From assembly GCF_963422355.1 (NCBI RefSeq), contig NC_085089.1, forward strand, positions 1,050,001-1,114,000: a stretch of DNA of 64,000 nt, given 5' to 3'. Position numbers and translations under genes: made by a program. Under the pieces are notes generated by a model. The model did no database searches, was not told the origin of the DNA, and was given only the letters and a program-made list of their open reading frames with translations. The stretch comes from Corticium candelabrum (Eukaryota > Porifera > Homoscleromorpha > Homosclerophorida > Plakinidae). Of the stretch, positions 11,391-26,335 are shown in pieces (positions within the stretch are counted from its first letter, which is position 1; each line of letters starts with the position of its first letter).

Positions 11391-12534
11391 CGTAAATTAC
11401 TTCTTGTGTCTTGTTCGTTATGTTAGAACACCGTGCGTGTGATGTCACATAGCACCACATAAAAGTCCCTGTTTAGGAAAATCTTCTCCGTCCGCATACT
11501 CGAAACTTCGGACAATTTACAATAGGCCACGATGGCATGTATGAATAAACGGAACAACAAATTTCTTACAGGAAAAATTAATAAAAATATTTAAGGTACG
11601 TGGAACGTCAACACTGCAGACAATACCATTAATTATTACGATCCTGTTACAAAGATCACTAATGAATTAGAACATATTGAGATCTCGGTGTTAGTCAACA
11701 AAGTCGTGGTTTGTCTAGTTACTTATATAAGACACGATTGCGCAAAAAACATTGCTTTAATTTAAACAGCACTACAGTATGTGTATTATGTATTTCTTGC
11801 CAATCCAGGCTTCCTTGTGTATATACTGTCATTTTGACTTAAAAGCTTCCTGTTTTTACTGTTGACTTTAGCTGTTTACGTCTCAAGTTGAGGTTTACCT
11901 TTACTCATCACTAGACCGGAAAATAGACTGAAGTGCAACCCAGAAAACAAACATTTAATTGAACATACAATCTATAAAAAGACCATATCAACCAGACATA
12001 TAATGTGTAGTATCTGTTTATAGCAGTAACAACTAATCCTTAACTGTATATTCGCTGGCTTCATGCGGTTGCAGGAGAACGACTTCCGCGTACGTTTGTG
12101 GGTTTCTCTACTAGACTCTCTGACTGCCAATTGACAATAAATGAAGCGTACTGCATGTCTAAAGCAGAAGCTTGTACGATGCAGTCACACAGTGTCTGTT
12201 TCTTGTAAACGTATATAGACAGTCACTCATTCTTCAACAGCCCGTGCATCTCTCGCTGACAGTCTAGCAACAGTGAAGTCGACAAAGTCAAACGATAGAC
12301 GATCATGTGATTATTTGTATTATGTACGATTGAACGTTGTCTGTGCATAGTGTCTCACTTGTCTATAATTAGATATACTTACTACAGAAACATACTGTTA
12401 CATTGTGAGTATTTGATCTTGTTCAAGAATGCTCGCGTTCATCTTCAACTGCAGACACAAATTAATTAAAACGTCTATTCTATACGTACTTGCAGACATT
12501 CAATTGTGATTACGGTTTACCTTCATGTTGTTCG
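11391..12534. other. Non-coding: B1 upstream spacer
   Basis: Matches the sequences upstream of B2 (19290-20430), B4 (33990-35140) and B5 (46070-47200). AT-rich with TTAATTAA motifs. No gene recognised. It ends at the junction TTCATGTTGTTCGTC with the HECTD1-derived sequence. A 156-residue frame in the B2 equivalent (19768-20238) is not kept in the other copies. Confidence 0.5.
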
Positions 12535-12581
12535 TCCATCAGCAACCACTCGAGCAGAGTGACCGGGTCGACATCCGCCAT
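12535..12581 (-). pseudogene. Duplicated fragment of HECTD1 exon 1
   Basis: Encodes [17 protein letters not shown] from ATG at 12581, one residue different from the real exon at 1391. It then runs into the unrelated B-upstream sequence (EQHEGKP, stop at 12510). The HECTD1 upstream flank is duplicated with it, from 12582 to about 13380 against 1392-2190. The truncated exon lacks the conserved donor, so no HECTD1 protein is expected, but a promoter may have been copied. Confidence 0.85.
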
Positions 12582-15500
12582 GTTGCCTAAACGAACAACA
12601 GTGAATTCCAGTTGACACACAAACGTTAGAAATGACGTCAATCGGAAGGAAGTGATTCTATTGGACGGATCGTGTACCCCGAAAAGAGGCCTTACCAGGA
12701 GAGTTAGTGTAGTCTTGCTAGAGAATATGTGTTTTTCATTCAGTGAATGATAGTCTTGCGATTGTGATATGAACAAGTACCTAGAAGACGTAACACGCGT
12801 AGATCCGTCAAGCTGATATCAACTGTAGAAAACGATCATGCGCACTGATCGGTTGTATCACGTGACAGTACAATATGCTTGACTCTGATGGTTGCCGTTT
12901 CCATGGTGATGGTACAGTGGCGTCACTAGGTTGCCATGGAGCTCTTCAAATTTAATTATCTTTGTGGCTTGGTAATTTTTTGGACAATACAAGCTCTATT
13001 TTGTCATTGATAAGTAGAATACAGTAGAATTTAATTTTGAAACTTCACTGGCATCCTGCAATGGACAAGCAGCGACAATCGCTCCCAGGTGACCTGGTCT
13101 CTATCTACAACTGATCATGATTAATATTTCTACGTGGTCAGGCTAATAATTAAATTTGATGTCAAGTGGCAGTCTGGCCCCAACCATGGAAAGCTGGCGA
13201 CGCATCTGCCCAAAACAAAGTGTATGGTTAGCACACTAATTGTTGTTATAATATGATCTAACTTACTAGGTTGTCAGTTTGACACCATTCTTGTACTCAA
13301 ATACTGTCCTACAAATGAATTTGACGAAAAACTTGTGATAAATTTTAACACAAATTTTATTAATTACGTTAATTAAATGCCAAAAAGTTGTTGCTAAGAC
13401 AGTTGACAAAACTACTAATATTCAATGAAACATTTGATTTAGTGTACCATCAGCACTGTGGAAGACTTTGTCACACTCTTGAAAATAAATTTAAATATGC
13501 AGTAAAGATAACTTTTTACCACTGCTGCTTTGCCGTCTTGCTCCACATTTGTCACTTTGTAAAAGCAGAGAGTCGTTTCAATCTAATACACAGCAAGACA
13601 TCGTCTGGATCTAAAATGCTAATGTATGCTTATGGCAATTGCTTATGAGAGACAAGAAACAGGTTTTTGAGATCATTTATAATTTAGTTTGTAATAGAGT
13701 AGTTGTATTTGGATATTTTGTATTCTGCAATTTGGCAAATTTAAAGATTACAGTATTTACTAGCAATTATCTAAATGGCAATATTGATAGCAGTAGTTGT
13801 AGCCTCAAATTGTCGCTTGCATGTGCGCTCATTTGACAAATTCCACCGGCAACCATCTAGAATATTATAAAGTATAATCTCGAACTTCTAGACTGACAGG
13901 AATAGATTTTATCTGCATGTCTATACCTATTGTTCAATCTCTTTTAGACATTGTGTAACCATTTTTTGTTTTTCTCAATGGAAGAGAATATCATTTCTAT
14001 AGATTATAGAGATGCAAACGACACACTGCAAAAAATTGTGTTAATTAGGTAAGTGAGCTATTTTTTACAGTAATTAAGAAGACTATGTGGGAACTTGTTT
14101 GGCCTGGCCTAAGATAATTGATTACCCATCGGTATATGACCTAGGCAAGAAACGACGCAAATCTTTACCATCTGCATACAACTCAACACAAACGATATTC
14201 ACTTGAATGATGAAGAAATAATATAATTAGATGTAGACATGTGGTTACCCCAGGTATATACTTTTAGAACTGGCTGATACTATAATTGACTGCTACGTTA
14301 CGTTCTTACATGTATATACGATCGCCTTCATTATATTATCACATCTTGCATGATATACATAAAATGAGAATTATTAGTTGTCAAATGTAAAACAGTATGG
14401 TTGATAACAAAGAAGCCTCGCAAACGGTTTCGTTGTACGTCAACCTTTGCTCCAAGCACTGTTGCAAGCATTTATAGATATTGAACGTCTTAGCTGTGTT
14501 GTAGATTATCAATGCAGACTAATAATGCAGCGGTATTCAAGACAGAGGTATATAACAAAATCTGGTAAAGTGCTTAAAGAGAAGATGGAACGTCGCGATT
14601 CTACATTCGTTTGTGTGCAAAATCCTCATGCACAGTTACAGGTAAGTAGGGTAGACAGATCTAGATCGCTGCAAATAATTCAATTTTTAAGTTTTAAGAC
14701 TGTCTTCATCCATCCATCACTACATTCATATCTCTTATTCGTGTCTTAGCTAGTCCGCCTTTCACACTTCCGATCGTCAAGCAGAAAGTGTAGAAAAGCA
14801 TACGAAACGGAATCTGTTGTCCTGCAACCGTATGAAGCCAACAAGATAGGCTGTAGGTTCTAGTCGAATTCATGCATCTGCGTGACTAAATTCCACCTAA
14901 TCTTTGCACCATGCACATGCATGCACAGCAGATCGAGACTTCGTTATTCGACATAAATGTTTGCATCATGCAACACGGTGTAAGCACACTAATGACGTGT
15001 AAATGCCGTTTCTAGATGGCATTGCATACAATTAAATTTTCCGGGTTCACGAGGGATGGGAAACATTCCCGATATGGCAGAGAAACGTAAAGCGAGAGAA
15101 ATACCAACGAATCGAAGAAATGTCGAGGTTTTGTTTGACAGTTGACGAATTACTAGACTAAGAGCGCAAATCACGTACATTGTTCTCTTACTTTTATCCA
15201 AAAATTTAACGTTTGCTCATGAATACTAGAGAGTGCATGTTCAGACCACTAGAGATAGAATTTGTTTGACTAGTAGACGCGTATTTAGTGCCGTTTGTTT
15301 TAGTAAACTGCTAAATTAAGAATGCTAATCGTTGTTTGTTGACGGATTAGTACCGCTAATCAATTATGATAATCGGCATTAATGATAGCGCGACTATACA
15401 CACGAATTTGATAAGTTTCATTGACGTTCTACAAAGACCTGCGGGCAAAAGCATATCAATCGATTTGTCGTGTGCATCTCGTCATGGTTTATTATTATTG

Positions 15501-15642
15501 TAGAGAACACGAAAGAGAAAGATTCTAACTCTAGACAAGTAATTGAGAAATGAGGTCACATGATGTGTAAAGCACGATTGCCGACAAACAAGAGAATGCT
15601 AGCTACACGTGATCCATTAATTAATCAATTAGTAGAAGTTCA
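12582..15642. other. Non-coding: HECTD1-derived flank and A3 upstream region
   Basis: Copy of 1392-4430. The stretch 13890-15640 is almost base-for-base the same as 2680-4430, which indicates recent duplication or gene conversion. The earlier part, 12582-13380, is clearly more diverged from 1392-2190. No gene supported. Confidence 0.55.
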
Positions 15643-15853
15643 AGAATTCCCACACAATCCCACTAAACAATATATAAGATACAGTCGACGTGATGTTAGT
15701 GTGTCAGAACGGCAAGCGTCAATTGCAACTTCGTTGTTTGTGAATTTGAAGCAACAATACTCTACATCAGTCAAGGTGATCAGAGTCGCAACGGTGTATA
15801 CTTCATCATCGTTTAATTTAACTAATTGTGATTTTCATTTCTAGGCAAAGAAA
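15643..15853 (+). promoter_or_regulatory. A3 core promoter, exon 1 and 5'-UTR intron
   Basis: Identical arrangement to A1: AAGAATTCCCA, then TATATAAG 19 bp later, GTGTCAGAACGG initiator region, donor CAAG|GTGATC and acceptor TTTCTAG immediately before the ATG region. Confidence 0.65.
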
Positions 15854-16378
15854 ATGCAAGCCATTACAATTGTGTTGTCTACTCTACATCTATGTATACT
15901 TGTCATACCAGTCACGTCTTCTTCAAATTCTTGTATTCATTCTGTCGATCGACAAGAAGATACTGTACTGTTGAGAACGCGTCTCGTCTCTCGTCTTGTC
16001 AGTCCGGCCAAATCAGGATCAATGTTTTACTCTCAGTACTGTGGAGAGAGTCGACACATCGACGGCACTAGAAGTAGTGGTCTTGTTCGCGTCAATGATT
16101 GTTACGAAGGAATATATCCGAGCATGTGCGATTACAATCCCAACCGAATTCCATCCAAAATACAGATGAAGGACTGCGGAAAATGTGGATCAAACGACAA
16201 TCGAAGTCGTAGACTAGCGAGATGTATTAAGTACATCAACGGAAAGGCAGTGCGCGGACATTGGCAGCCAATGGCGATGAATATATCTCTACCATTCAAA
16301 ACGTCGACTAGTAAGACTTATCAACTCATGACTCAAAAGATCTCTTATGCCTGTTATTGTCATACTACAAGAAAGTGA
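15854..16378 (+). CDS. IL-17-like secreted cystine-knot protein, type A (A3)
   Basis: 174 residues. Differs from A1 at only two positions, both in or next to the signal peptide (Tyr to His in TLYLC, Ala to Ser in SSANS). The mature nine-cysteine domain is unchanged. The near identity of coding and flanking DNA points to very recent duplication or ongoing conversion between units 1 and 2. Function as for A1: a probable secreted cytokine-like ligand, inferred from resemblance to IL-17. Confidence 0.7.
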   Translation: MQAITIVLSTLHLCILVIPVTSSSNSCIHSVDRQEDTVLLRTRLVSRLVSPAKSGSMFYSQYCGESRHIDGTRSSGLVRVNDCYEGIYPSMCDYNPNRIPSKIQMKDCGKCGSNDNRSRRLARCIKYINGKAVRGHWQPMAMNISLPFKTSTSKTYQLMTQKISYACYCHTTRK

Positions 16379-18494
<2,116 letters not shown>

Positions 18495-19016
18495 TTATTC
18501 TGTGGTCTTGCAATCACAAGCATAAGAGATCTGCTGAGTCATGAGTTGATATTCATTACTACTAGTCATCGATGTTTTGAATGGTAGAGATATATTCATC
18601 GCGATTGGCTGCCAATGTCCGCGCACTGCATTTCCGTTAATGTACTTAATACATCTCGCTAGTCTACGACTTCGATTGTCGTTTGATCCACATTTTCCGC
18701 AGTCGGCCATCAGGATTTCGGATGGAATTCTGTTGGGATTGTAATCGCACATGCTCGGATATATTCCTTCATAGCAATCATTGACTCGGACGACACCAAC
18801 TTCGTCACTTCTCTTGCGAAGACTGCGACTCTCTCCACAGTAATTGGAGTAAGATGTGCTTCCTGGCTGAGCTGGTGTGATAAGACGAGAGATGGGAGAT
18901 ATCGTTAATAGAACGGTATTGTGTTGATTGTCAGAAGTAATACAAGAGTTTGCAGTAGACTTGATTGGTGTGACGAGCAGATATAGAATCGACAGCACAA
19001 TTGCAGTTGCTTGCAT
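18495..19016 (-). CDS. IL-17-like secreted cystine-knot protein, type B (B2)
   Basis: 173 residues, all nine mature cysteines in place, basic SLRKR segment retained. Relative to B1 it has Pro in CDYNPN, Asn for Lys in YINGNAV, and a NISLPF glycosylation site like type A where other B copies have KISLPF. This mix hints at sequence exchange between A and B copies. Convergent with A3. Starts right after a TTTTACTAG acceptor. Confidence 0.7.
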   Translation of the reverse strand: MQATAIVLSILYLLVTPIKSTANSCITSDNQHNTVLLTISPISRLITPAQPGSTSYSNYCGESRSLRKRSDEVGVVRVNDCYEGIYPSMCDYNPNRIPSEILMADCGKCGSNDNRSRRLARCIKYINGNAVRGHWQPIAMNISLPFKTSMTSSNEYQLMTQQISYACDCKTTE

Positions 19017-19285
19017 TTTCTAGTAAAAGACAACAGAAACGTTTCGTTAATTAACTCAACTTTAAAACCATATTGACTGCACTTCTTCACGTACCTCTGG
19101 ATAGAATTCTGTATCTTTAACGTATACGAACAATTCAGTTGACTCTAGTCGTTCTGAAACGCTTGCAACACGTCTGCTGCATTTATAGGCGATTGTCTCT
19201 ACGAAGGGAATCTTTTGGAAATTGTAAACTTGCAGGAAACTGTAAACCTGTAGGAAATTGTAAACTTGTAGGAAATTCTAACGTA
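19017..19285 (-). promoter_or_regulatory. B2 promoter and 5'-UTR intron
   Basis: GGGAAT at 19206-19211 (minus-sense ATTCCC), TATAAA at 19182-19187 and four 18-bp GGAAA-TGTAAAC-TG-A repeats at 19217-19283. Donor CAGAG|GTACGTG and acceptor TTTTACTAG match B1. Confidence 0.65.
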
Positions 19286-21701
19286 AATTACTTCTTGTGT
19301 CTTGTTCGTTATTTTAGAACACCGTGCGTGTGATGTCACATAGCACTACATAAAAGTCCCTGTTTAGGAAAATCTTCTCCGTCCGCATACTCGAAACTTC
19401 GGACAATTTACAATAGGCCACGATGGCATGTATGAATAAACGGAACAACAAATTTCTTACAGGAAAAATTAATAAAAATATTTAAGGTACGTGGAACGTC
19501 AACACTGCAGACAATACCATTAATTATTACGATCCTGTTACAAAGATCACTAATGAATTAGAACATATTGAGATCTCAGTGTTAGTCAAACAAAGTCGTG
19601 GTTTGTCCAGTTACTTATATAAGACACGATTGCGCAAAAAACATTGCTTTAATTTAAACAGCACTACAGTATGTGTATTATGTATTTCTTGCCAATCCAG
19701 GCTTCCTTGTGTATATACAATTTTTTTGATCTAAAAGCTTCCTGTTTTTACTGTTGACTTTAGCTGTTTACGTCTCAAGTTGAGGTTTACCTTTACTCAT
19801 CACTAGACCGGAAAATAGACTGAAGTGCAACCCAGAAAACAAACATTTAATTGAACATACAATCTTTAAAAGGACCATATCAACCAGACATATAATGTGT
19901 AGTATATGTTTATAGCAGTAAGAACTAATCCTTAACTGTATATTCGCTGGCTTCATGCGGTTGCAGGAAAACGACTTCCGCGTACGTTTGTGGGTTTCTG
20001 TACTAGACTCTGATTGCCAATTGACAATAAATGAAGCGTACTGCATGTCTAAAGCAGAAGCTTGCACGATGCAGCCACACGGTGTCTGTTTCTTGTAAAC
20101 GTATATAGACAGCCACTTATTCTTCAACAGCGCGTGCATCTCTCGCTGACAGTCTAGCAACAGTGAAGTCGACAAAGTCAAACGATAGACGATCATGTGA
20201 TTATTTGTATTATGTACGATTGAACGTTGTCTGTGCATAGTGTCTCACTTGTCTTTAGATATACTTACTACAGAAACATACTGTTACATTGTGAGTATTT
20301 GATCTTGTTCAAGAATGCTCGCGTTCATCTTCAACTTCAAATACAAATTAATTAAAATGTCTATTCTATACGTACTTGCAGACATTCAATTGTGAGTAAA
20401 GTTTACCTTCATGTTGTTCGTCGTTCTCTAGCCGAGTCGATAGTCTTAGTTTTGTACTATACTCGCTGTAGTCTCCGGCTCTCTCTAATCTATTCAACTT
20501 CGTTAGATCATGCATCCAGAATATATACTACTGTATGTATACTATCTATATAGAACGAGTATGGACGCATTCACGTTTCAGAAGCTTAGAGAGCGTAAAA
20601 TGAAAGTGTGACGCACTTTGCTAATAATTATTAAGTTAATAACAAAGCTTTACAACAGCCTGCATTGACAATCGCTTTCAATTGATTCTAGTGTACTGTA
20701 AGGCAGATCATTCCACTCTAGCTATGACTCGTATAGCTGTAATGTTGTTGCCTAATGCACTCTAGTGCATGTTTATAGATCAAGACAGTGTACATATATA
20801 TATATATATATATAGCTAGTACAATAATTGTAGAATTATTTGTATACACTGTCGCATGCAGTTGCAGATTCCAAATGGCGTTGTACAGATAGTGTGCATT
20901 CGGTGGTATTTCCGCTTGCACTCTCTTCCATAGATAAAATCATGCAACGCCTATTTCCTTCCCTAATGTTTCTCGTCAGGTTGCTAGTTGACAAGTAAAC
21001 TTACCATTAATAGTTTGTTTTATAATAATCAGTAATATAAAATAACTATGTTTTATTAGATAATTTCTTTATAGTTAAGTCTCTGCTTTGTACAAGTTAA
21101 GCCATGCACTGCACTCAGTCACAAAAGCTCGTAACTTTTAATTTTACGGTTGACTCTTCGTGTGTAATTTGATATTAACTAAAAGTACATACAAAATGGT
21201 GAGTAACAGAAATAATTAGGACTTACATTGCTATACAGGAAATTGCAGTATTAACAATGTACGTCTTCTAGTCAATTGTGTTTAGACAGGAATTGCAAGT
21301 TTGCATGTAGTCAACATGCAACTTGAGACTGTTGTTACGGAAAACAGACAAATTTTGAAAAAACACGGAAATCAACCTAAGAGCAAGTAGGATTACTCTA
21401 CTTCTTTTTTTGATTTTTAGGGATGATGCAATCTATCTGGACAAGCAGCTGGAATCGCTTCTAGGTGACCAGGTCTCTATCTACAACTAATCATGATTAA
21501 TATTTCTACGCGGTCAGTCTAACAATTAGATTTGATGTCAAGTGGCTGCCTGGCCCCAACCATGGAAAGCTGGCGACGCCTCTGCCCCAGACAAAGTAAA
21601 TGGTTAGCACACTAATTGTTGTTATGACTTACTAGATTGTCAGTTTGACACCATTCTTGACCTTGTGTCAAGAAATATCATTTAATTAATTAATAGATGT
21701 A
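19286..21701. other. Non-coding: B2 upstream spacer and unit 2/3 junction
   Basis: Repeated nearly unchanged at 33990-36370 and 46070-48217. Includes a short (AT)n at about 20796-20813. The unit junction is near 21424, where the spacer meets HECTD1-upstream-like DNA (GACAAGCAGCTGGAATCGC). No gene recognised on either strand. Confidence 0.55.
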
Positions 21702-22652
21702 AGGGCCTGACTCCCTACCCAAACCGATTTTATGAAAAAATTATTTCTATTAACTCTTTCCTTTATAATTTTATTTTCTCATCAATTGCTACGTCTGCAA
21801 AGTGACAATATTCAAACTCCTGGCTTCACCTTTAGATCGACGTGCATTCTTGAGTAACCCTTCACTTCCGGTATTCCTTTCCTCGTAGTCAGAAGTGACG
21901 GTACAACATGACTAGCTCCATTCGTCTCTTAAAGTGTAGAAGCAGTGTCTGTAGCTTACGTCTGGCTCACTTGCAGGTTTCCAACCAACCTTGCAACTTG
22001 CCGAGAACTTCCGGCGCACTCGACCGTTGAGCGAAGACCGTATGGATGCCATTACGAGCCTTCTTCTTCTTTAAGTTGACAAAACTACAGCGTAGAACCA
22101 AAAACCTTGCCACGACGATTAGTTATACACGAGGTAGGGTAATCCGGGGTATTTCCGCACACGGGGCAATTCCGCACACTTTTGAATTCAATTACTTCTC
22201 ATTTCTTTCAACGGAGACGAAATGGAACGTGTGAACACTCGCTGGATAGCTTAACGTTCTGCGCTTTAGGTAGTGGCAAAATACCTATGTTTGTGAGACG
22301 GAAGAATTTTCTAGCTAATGTTTTTCATGCAAAGGTGAGCATCACGTTGCAGAACAAACCGTCTAACTTTTTAGCTAGCAAGTTGCTTGGTGACTTCATA
22401 CTTTCCAAAGATAAGCACACCAATATTACTGCTCGTGCATATCGCGGAAGATAAATCATCATCTGAAATTAACCGATCACGGGATTCTTCTCGTCATATA
22501 ACGGGGGCCCTAGTAGGGTGCAAAGTGGATATCATATCATAATCATTTCATTGCAAATTGCTATATATATAGTAGGCAAAAGACCATTAAAGAAGCAGGC
22601 ATGGGTTTGTAAACGGTGCAGACCTGAGAGAAGAAGCAGAAGACAAAATCAG

Positions 22653-22901
22653 TGTTGCAGACTTCCCGAAGACGGACGCAGCACCTTACGAGAGAGGACG
22701 CGTAGACTGCCCAACCGTTGACCGTGCCGTATATTGTAAACGCAATCTTAATCAACTTCCACTCGCTACCGCTATCCAGTCAAATCTAACTCAATCAGAA
22801 TCAATCGCGCTTCTTATACTACCCTAGCTCAGTCAAACACAATACCGGTCCAATGACCAATCACAATCATCGACGTATATGTCACATGTCTCTACGTCAC
22901 A
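22653..22901 (-). repeat. 3' LTR
   Basis: 249 bp, starting TGTGACGTAGAG and ending TCTGCAACA on the element strand. Nearly identical to the 5' LTR, with a few substitutions and one 15-bp length difference, so the insertion is fairly young. Confidence 0.9.
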
Positions 22902-23024
22902 CAACTCCCTTCTCTAGACAAGATTTGCTTTCAGCACATCTTTGTACTCACGTAGTAGACCGACGTCATCCCATGCGGCTGAAAAAATCAGCCTTATTCT
23001 CCCTCCATTTTACTATTTCAATCT

Positions 23025-23258
23025 TCATGTTGTATTCTGTAAATATAGCGCCCAACGCATCACTCGATCGTTTAGAAATCTTGCTTGCTTGAGGTATGTT
23101 AGAGGCTGGTGATCTGTTTGAACGACAAATTCTCTTTCATACAAAAATGTTCTTAACTTCTTCACACTCCAGACGATCGCCAAACATTCTCTTTGAGTCG
23201 TTGAGAAACGTTTCTCCCTTTCAGTTAGCTTCTTGCTGATGTAGGTGACTGGAAACAT
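23025..23258 (-). pseudogene. Retrotransposon RNase H fragment
   Basis: Shows PVTYISKKLTEREKRFSTTQRECLAIVWS-type text ending in a VQTDHQPLTYL motif, typical of gypsy RNase H. It is the last domain before the 3' LTR and is separated from RT by frame breaks. Confidence 0.85.
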
Positions 23259-23418
23259 CTTGCCCCATGTTGCTGCATGAGCACAGCCCCGATGCCTGTC
23301 TCAGAAGCATCTGTCTGCAAGAAGAATGGCTTGCTATGATCAGGAAGGTGAAGAATTGGGTGACTTGTTATCATAGCCTTCAATGTCGTGTAGGCCTTCT
23401 CCTGAGCATCATCCCAGA

Positions 23419-24388
23419 TTACTTAGTTGGGTTGTCCCTTCCTAGTACAGTAGCATCAGTCAACGATACAGTTATAGCTGCGTAATTTGGGACGAATTCA
23501 CGGTAGTACCCGGTCAGGCCAAGAAATGACTGCACACCCTTCTTAGTCAATGGCCTACTGGCATTTCTCACCTTTCGAAGGTCTTTTTCAAGTGGTGCAC
23601 TTGTTTCGCAACCGACTTGATGACCGACAAAAGAAGTTGTTTCTGCCCTAATAACAGTCTTAGATGGTCTGACTGTAAATTTGGCCTTAGCCAGTCGTCT
23701 CAACAGCTCTCAGAGCGTCGCCACATGACAATCCCACGTGGTTGTATGAACTAAAATGTCATCGACATAATGCTCTACGTTTTACATTCCTCTCAACAAT
23801 TTTCTGATAGCTCTGGTCAACGTTGCGGCCTTGAGTTCGCCATGCCAAATGGCATACGAAGAAACTCATACACCCCATCTGGTGCGGAAAACGCCGTTAT
23901 ATGGATGTCGCCAGGTGTCACAGGTACTTGCCAGTAACCCCTACTGAGATCAATCTTTGTGAAGAAACGGTCATTCCTGAGATTTTGGATGAGGTCCACA
24001 ATCGGAGTCATGGGCTCCACGTCACACACTGTCACCTTATTCAATTTTCAATGGTCAACACAGACTCGGTTAGTACAATCCTTCTTCCTCACGACAACGA
24101 CAGGCGACAAATATGGGGAATGAGATTCCCGTATTATCTTCAGCTGTAGCATTTTGCTGATGTCTCCATGAGTGACTCTCTAATGCTATATGGCACCGCA
24201 TATGGCTTGGTCCTGATTGGCTCAGTAGTAGTCAAACTTATTCGATGCTGGATAACGTCAGTTTCCCCTGGTAGGTCGGTAAAGACCTGCTGGAACTCTG
24301 TCAATATGTCTCGGACCTGACCCTTTGCTCTTTGGTTAAGTTCTTCCCATGATGACATCCTCTCATGATTCATCATCCTGGCAAGCAC
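23419..24388 (-). pseudogene. Retrotransposon reverse transcriptase, frame-broken
   Basis: Three frame segments. 24388-24140 has TDLPGETDVIQHRI and TKPYAVPY (RT N-terminus). 24044-23817 has FTKIDLSRGYWQVPV and RMPFGMANS (RT fingers/palm). 23703-23419 has SFVGHQV and QSFLGLTGYYREFVP (RT C-terminal connection). The YxDD box region (about 23720-23810) falls in a broken stretch. It lies downstream of integrase, the reverse of ordinary gypsy order. Confidence 0.85.
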
Positions 24389-25252
24389 CGAGATCTAGTA
24401 GCTTGCTGTCGTCAATCGCATCGTTGGAACCAGATGACTCGTCATTCTCAATGATGGCTAAACAGACCCTCTCCAAAACAGAACCACCTACCATCATCGG
24501 GTTTCTGTTGACAGCCTCAGCCACCTCTCCATCCTTGACTCTCTTCTGATACTTCTTGAGCAAATTAATGTGATAAGTTTTGCTCTTCCCTCTAACGTTG
24601 ATTCGATAATCTTTGACACCACGCTTCGTCTCGACTTGGTATGGGCCCTTCCATTGCATGATCAGCTTGTTGCTGTCAGTAGGGCGTAACAGTAGCACCT
24701 TGTCCTCTACCTCAATACTCCTTTCCTTGGCCTTGCGGTCATAGTAACACTTCTGTCTAATTTGAGCCTTACCTATCTCTTCTCTTGCAATACGTAACGT
24801 CTCCTCAAGCCTCTCCCTCAGCTCGAATAAGTATTGATAGCTAGTTCTCACTTCCGGTACATCATCCTCCGTAGTCCAAGGTGTCGTAGGATTCTCATGG
24901 GTCCTCGAACTGTTTTTCCGTAAAGTAGTTCAAACGGAGAAAAACCTGTTGACTCCTGAAGCACCTCTCTGTACGCAAAAAGCAGTGGGTTGACATACCT
25001 GTGCTACTGCCTTGGCTGCTAGCTACATAATCTTTTCAGCATCGTCTTGAGCATCCTATTAAATTTTTTCACCAACCCATTGCACATTGGATGATACGGT
25101 GTTGTACTTAGTTGGCGTATACTCAGAAGCCTTGAGACCTCCTGCATGCACTCCGACACAAATTGAGTGCCCATGTCGCTAAGGACTTCCTCAAGCACCC
25201 CAAGACGGCTATACATGTTCACCAGAGCCTCGGCAACTGCCTCTCTGCTCAC
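24363..25252 (-). pseudogene. Retrotransposon integrase core and C-terminal part
   Basis: 25252-25019 carries VLSDMGTQFVSECMQE and TTPYHPMCNGLVKKFNRM, the second half of a gypsy integrase core. 24851-24363 carries QKCYYDRKAKER, a WKGPYQV motif (GPY/F-type C-terminal module) and YHINLLKKY. Frame breaks separate the segments. Confidence 0.85.
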
Positions 25253-25271
25253 CTTTTTTAGGGGTATAGCC

Positions 25272-26335
25272 TCAGGGCACCTCGTGGGCTAATGTCAGAA
25301 TGTAGCGATTCCCCTCTTCACTGGTTGGATGTATCGGACCAATTAAGTCGACTGCGACTCTCTTAAATAGCTGAGCAATGAGAGGCATGTTCTGCAGAGG
25401 AGCCCTTGAAATCGATTCCTTCCGTATTGTTCTCTGACAAATGTCACAAGACCGACAAAATCTCGACACATCGGTGTGTATGGCTGGCCAATAAAAGTTG
25501 TTGAGTATCCTGTCAACTGTTTTCCGGATGCCCAAGTGTCCCCCCATTATTGAGTCGTGCGCAAGCTTCATCACTTGCCTTCGTAATTGCTCCGGTACCA
25601 TCACCTGCAGAACTGGCTTGCCATTTTTGACATGGGAATGTTTGAACACTCGGCACAGAACTCGATCTTTGACTTCGAACTTAACTTCTTGTAGACCCTT
25701 CTTCTTGATATCGGTCTTCTCGTAATACTTCTGTAACGAGACATCCTCACCTTGCATTTTCACAATCTTGTCTCGGTTGATCTCGAGCCAATTTTCCACT
25801 AGTCGTACGTTGAGAGGGGTCGCATCACCTACTCTCTTCGCGCTAGATCTTGTCGTCACCACGTTGGCCATATGCCACTCAGGATTCGGGTCGTCTGCTG
25901 CCCTTGCGCCTGAGACGTTACCAACTATCACATCATACACAGCATCAGGTGGGCATAGTGCCGAGACCTCTCCTGTCAAGTACGGTGATTCGATGTGAAC
26001 AGTGGCCATTGGTACTCTACGAACAGTATTGCCCACCATTTGCATCAATCCATAGCGCCCGTATACTGAGTATCAAGAATAAACTTCTGCTTCACTATCA
26101 CTCCACTGCACCCGGTATCTCTCAAAACACGTACCCTTGAAGTACCAATCCTCCCTTCTGACACTGGCATACACTGACCATTCACTGACAATTCCTCACT
26201 CACAGCACTGCTTATCAGCAGAACCTTCTTACCATTTGCTAGAAGTAGGCATCCATCATCAATTGATTCCTTCAGGTCACCCGTTGACACACCATGGGCT
26301 TCAGTAGCAGAGTCCAGGCGATCAGTCTTTTGCAC
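25272..26335 (-). pseudogene. Retrotransposon protease and integrase N-terminal zinc region
   Basis: 26335-26045 shows RVLRDTGCSGVIVKQKF, an aspartic protease active site of D-T-G type. 26048-25272 continues the protease tail (CPPDAVYDVIVGN) and then the integrase zinc region GHLGIRKTVDRI..FYWP....DVSRFCRSCDICQR (HHCC), then VAVDLIGPIHP with the first catalytic Asp. Protease and integrase are thus adjacent, with no RT between. Confidence 0.85.

Noticed and set aside
19768..20238. 156-residue minus-strand frame in the B2 upstream spacer
   Set aside because: Equivalent sequence in units 1, 3 and 4 is interrupted, and no domain is visible.
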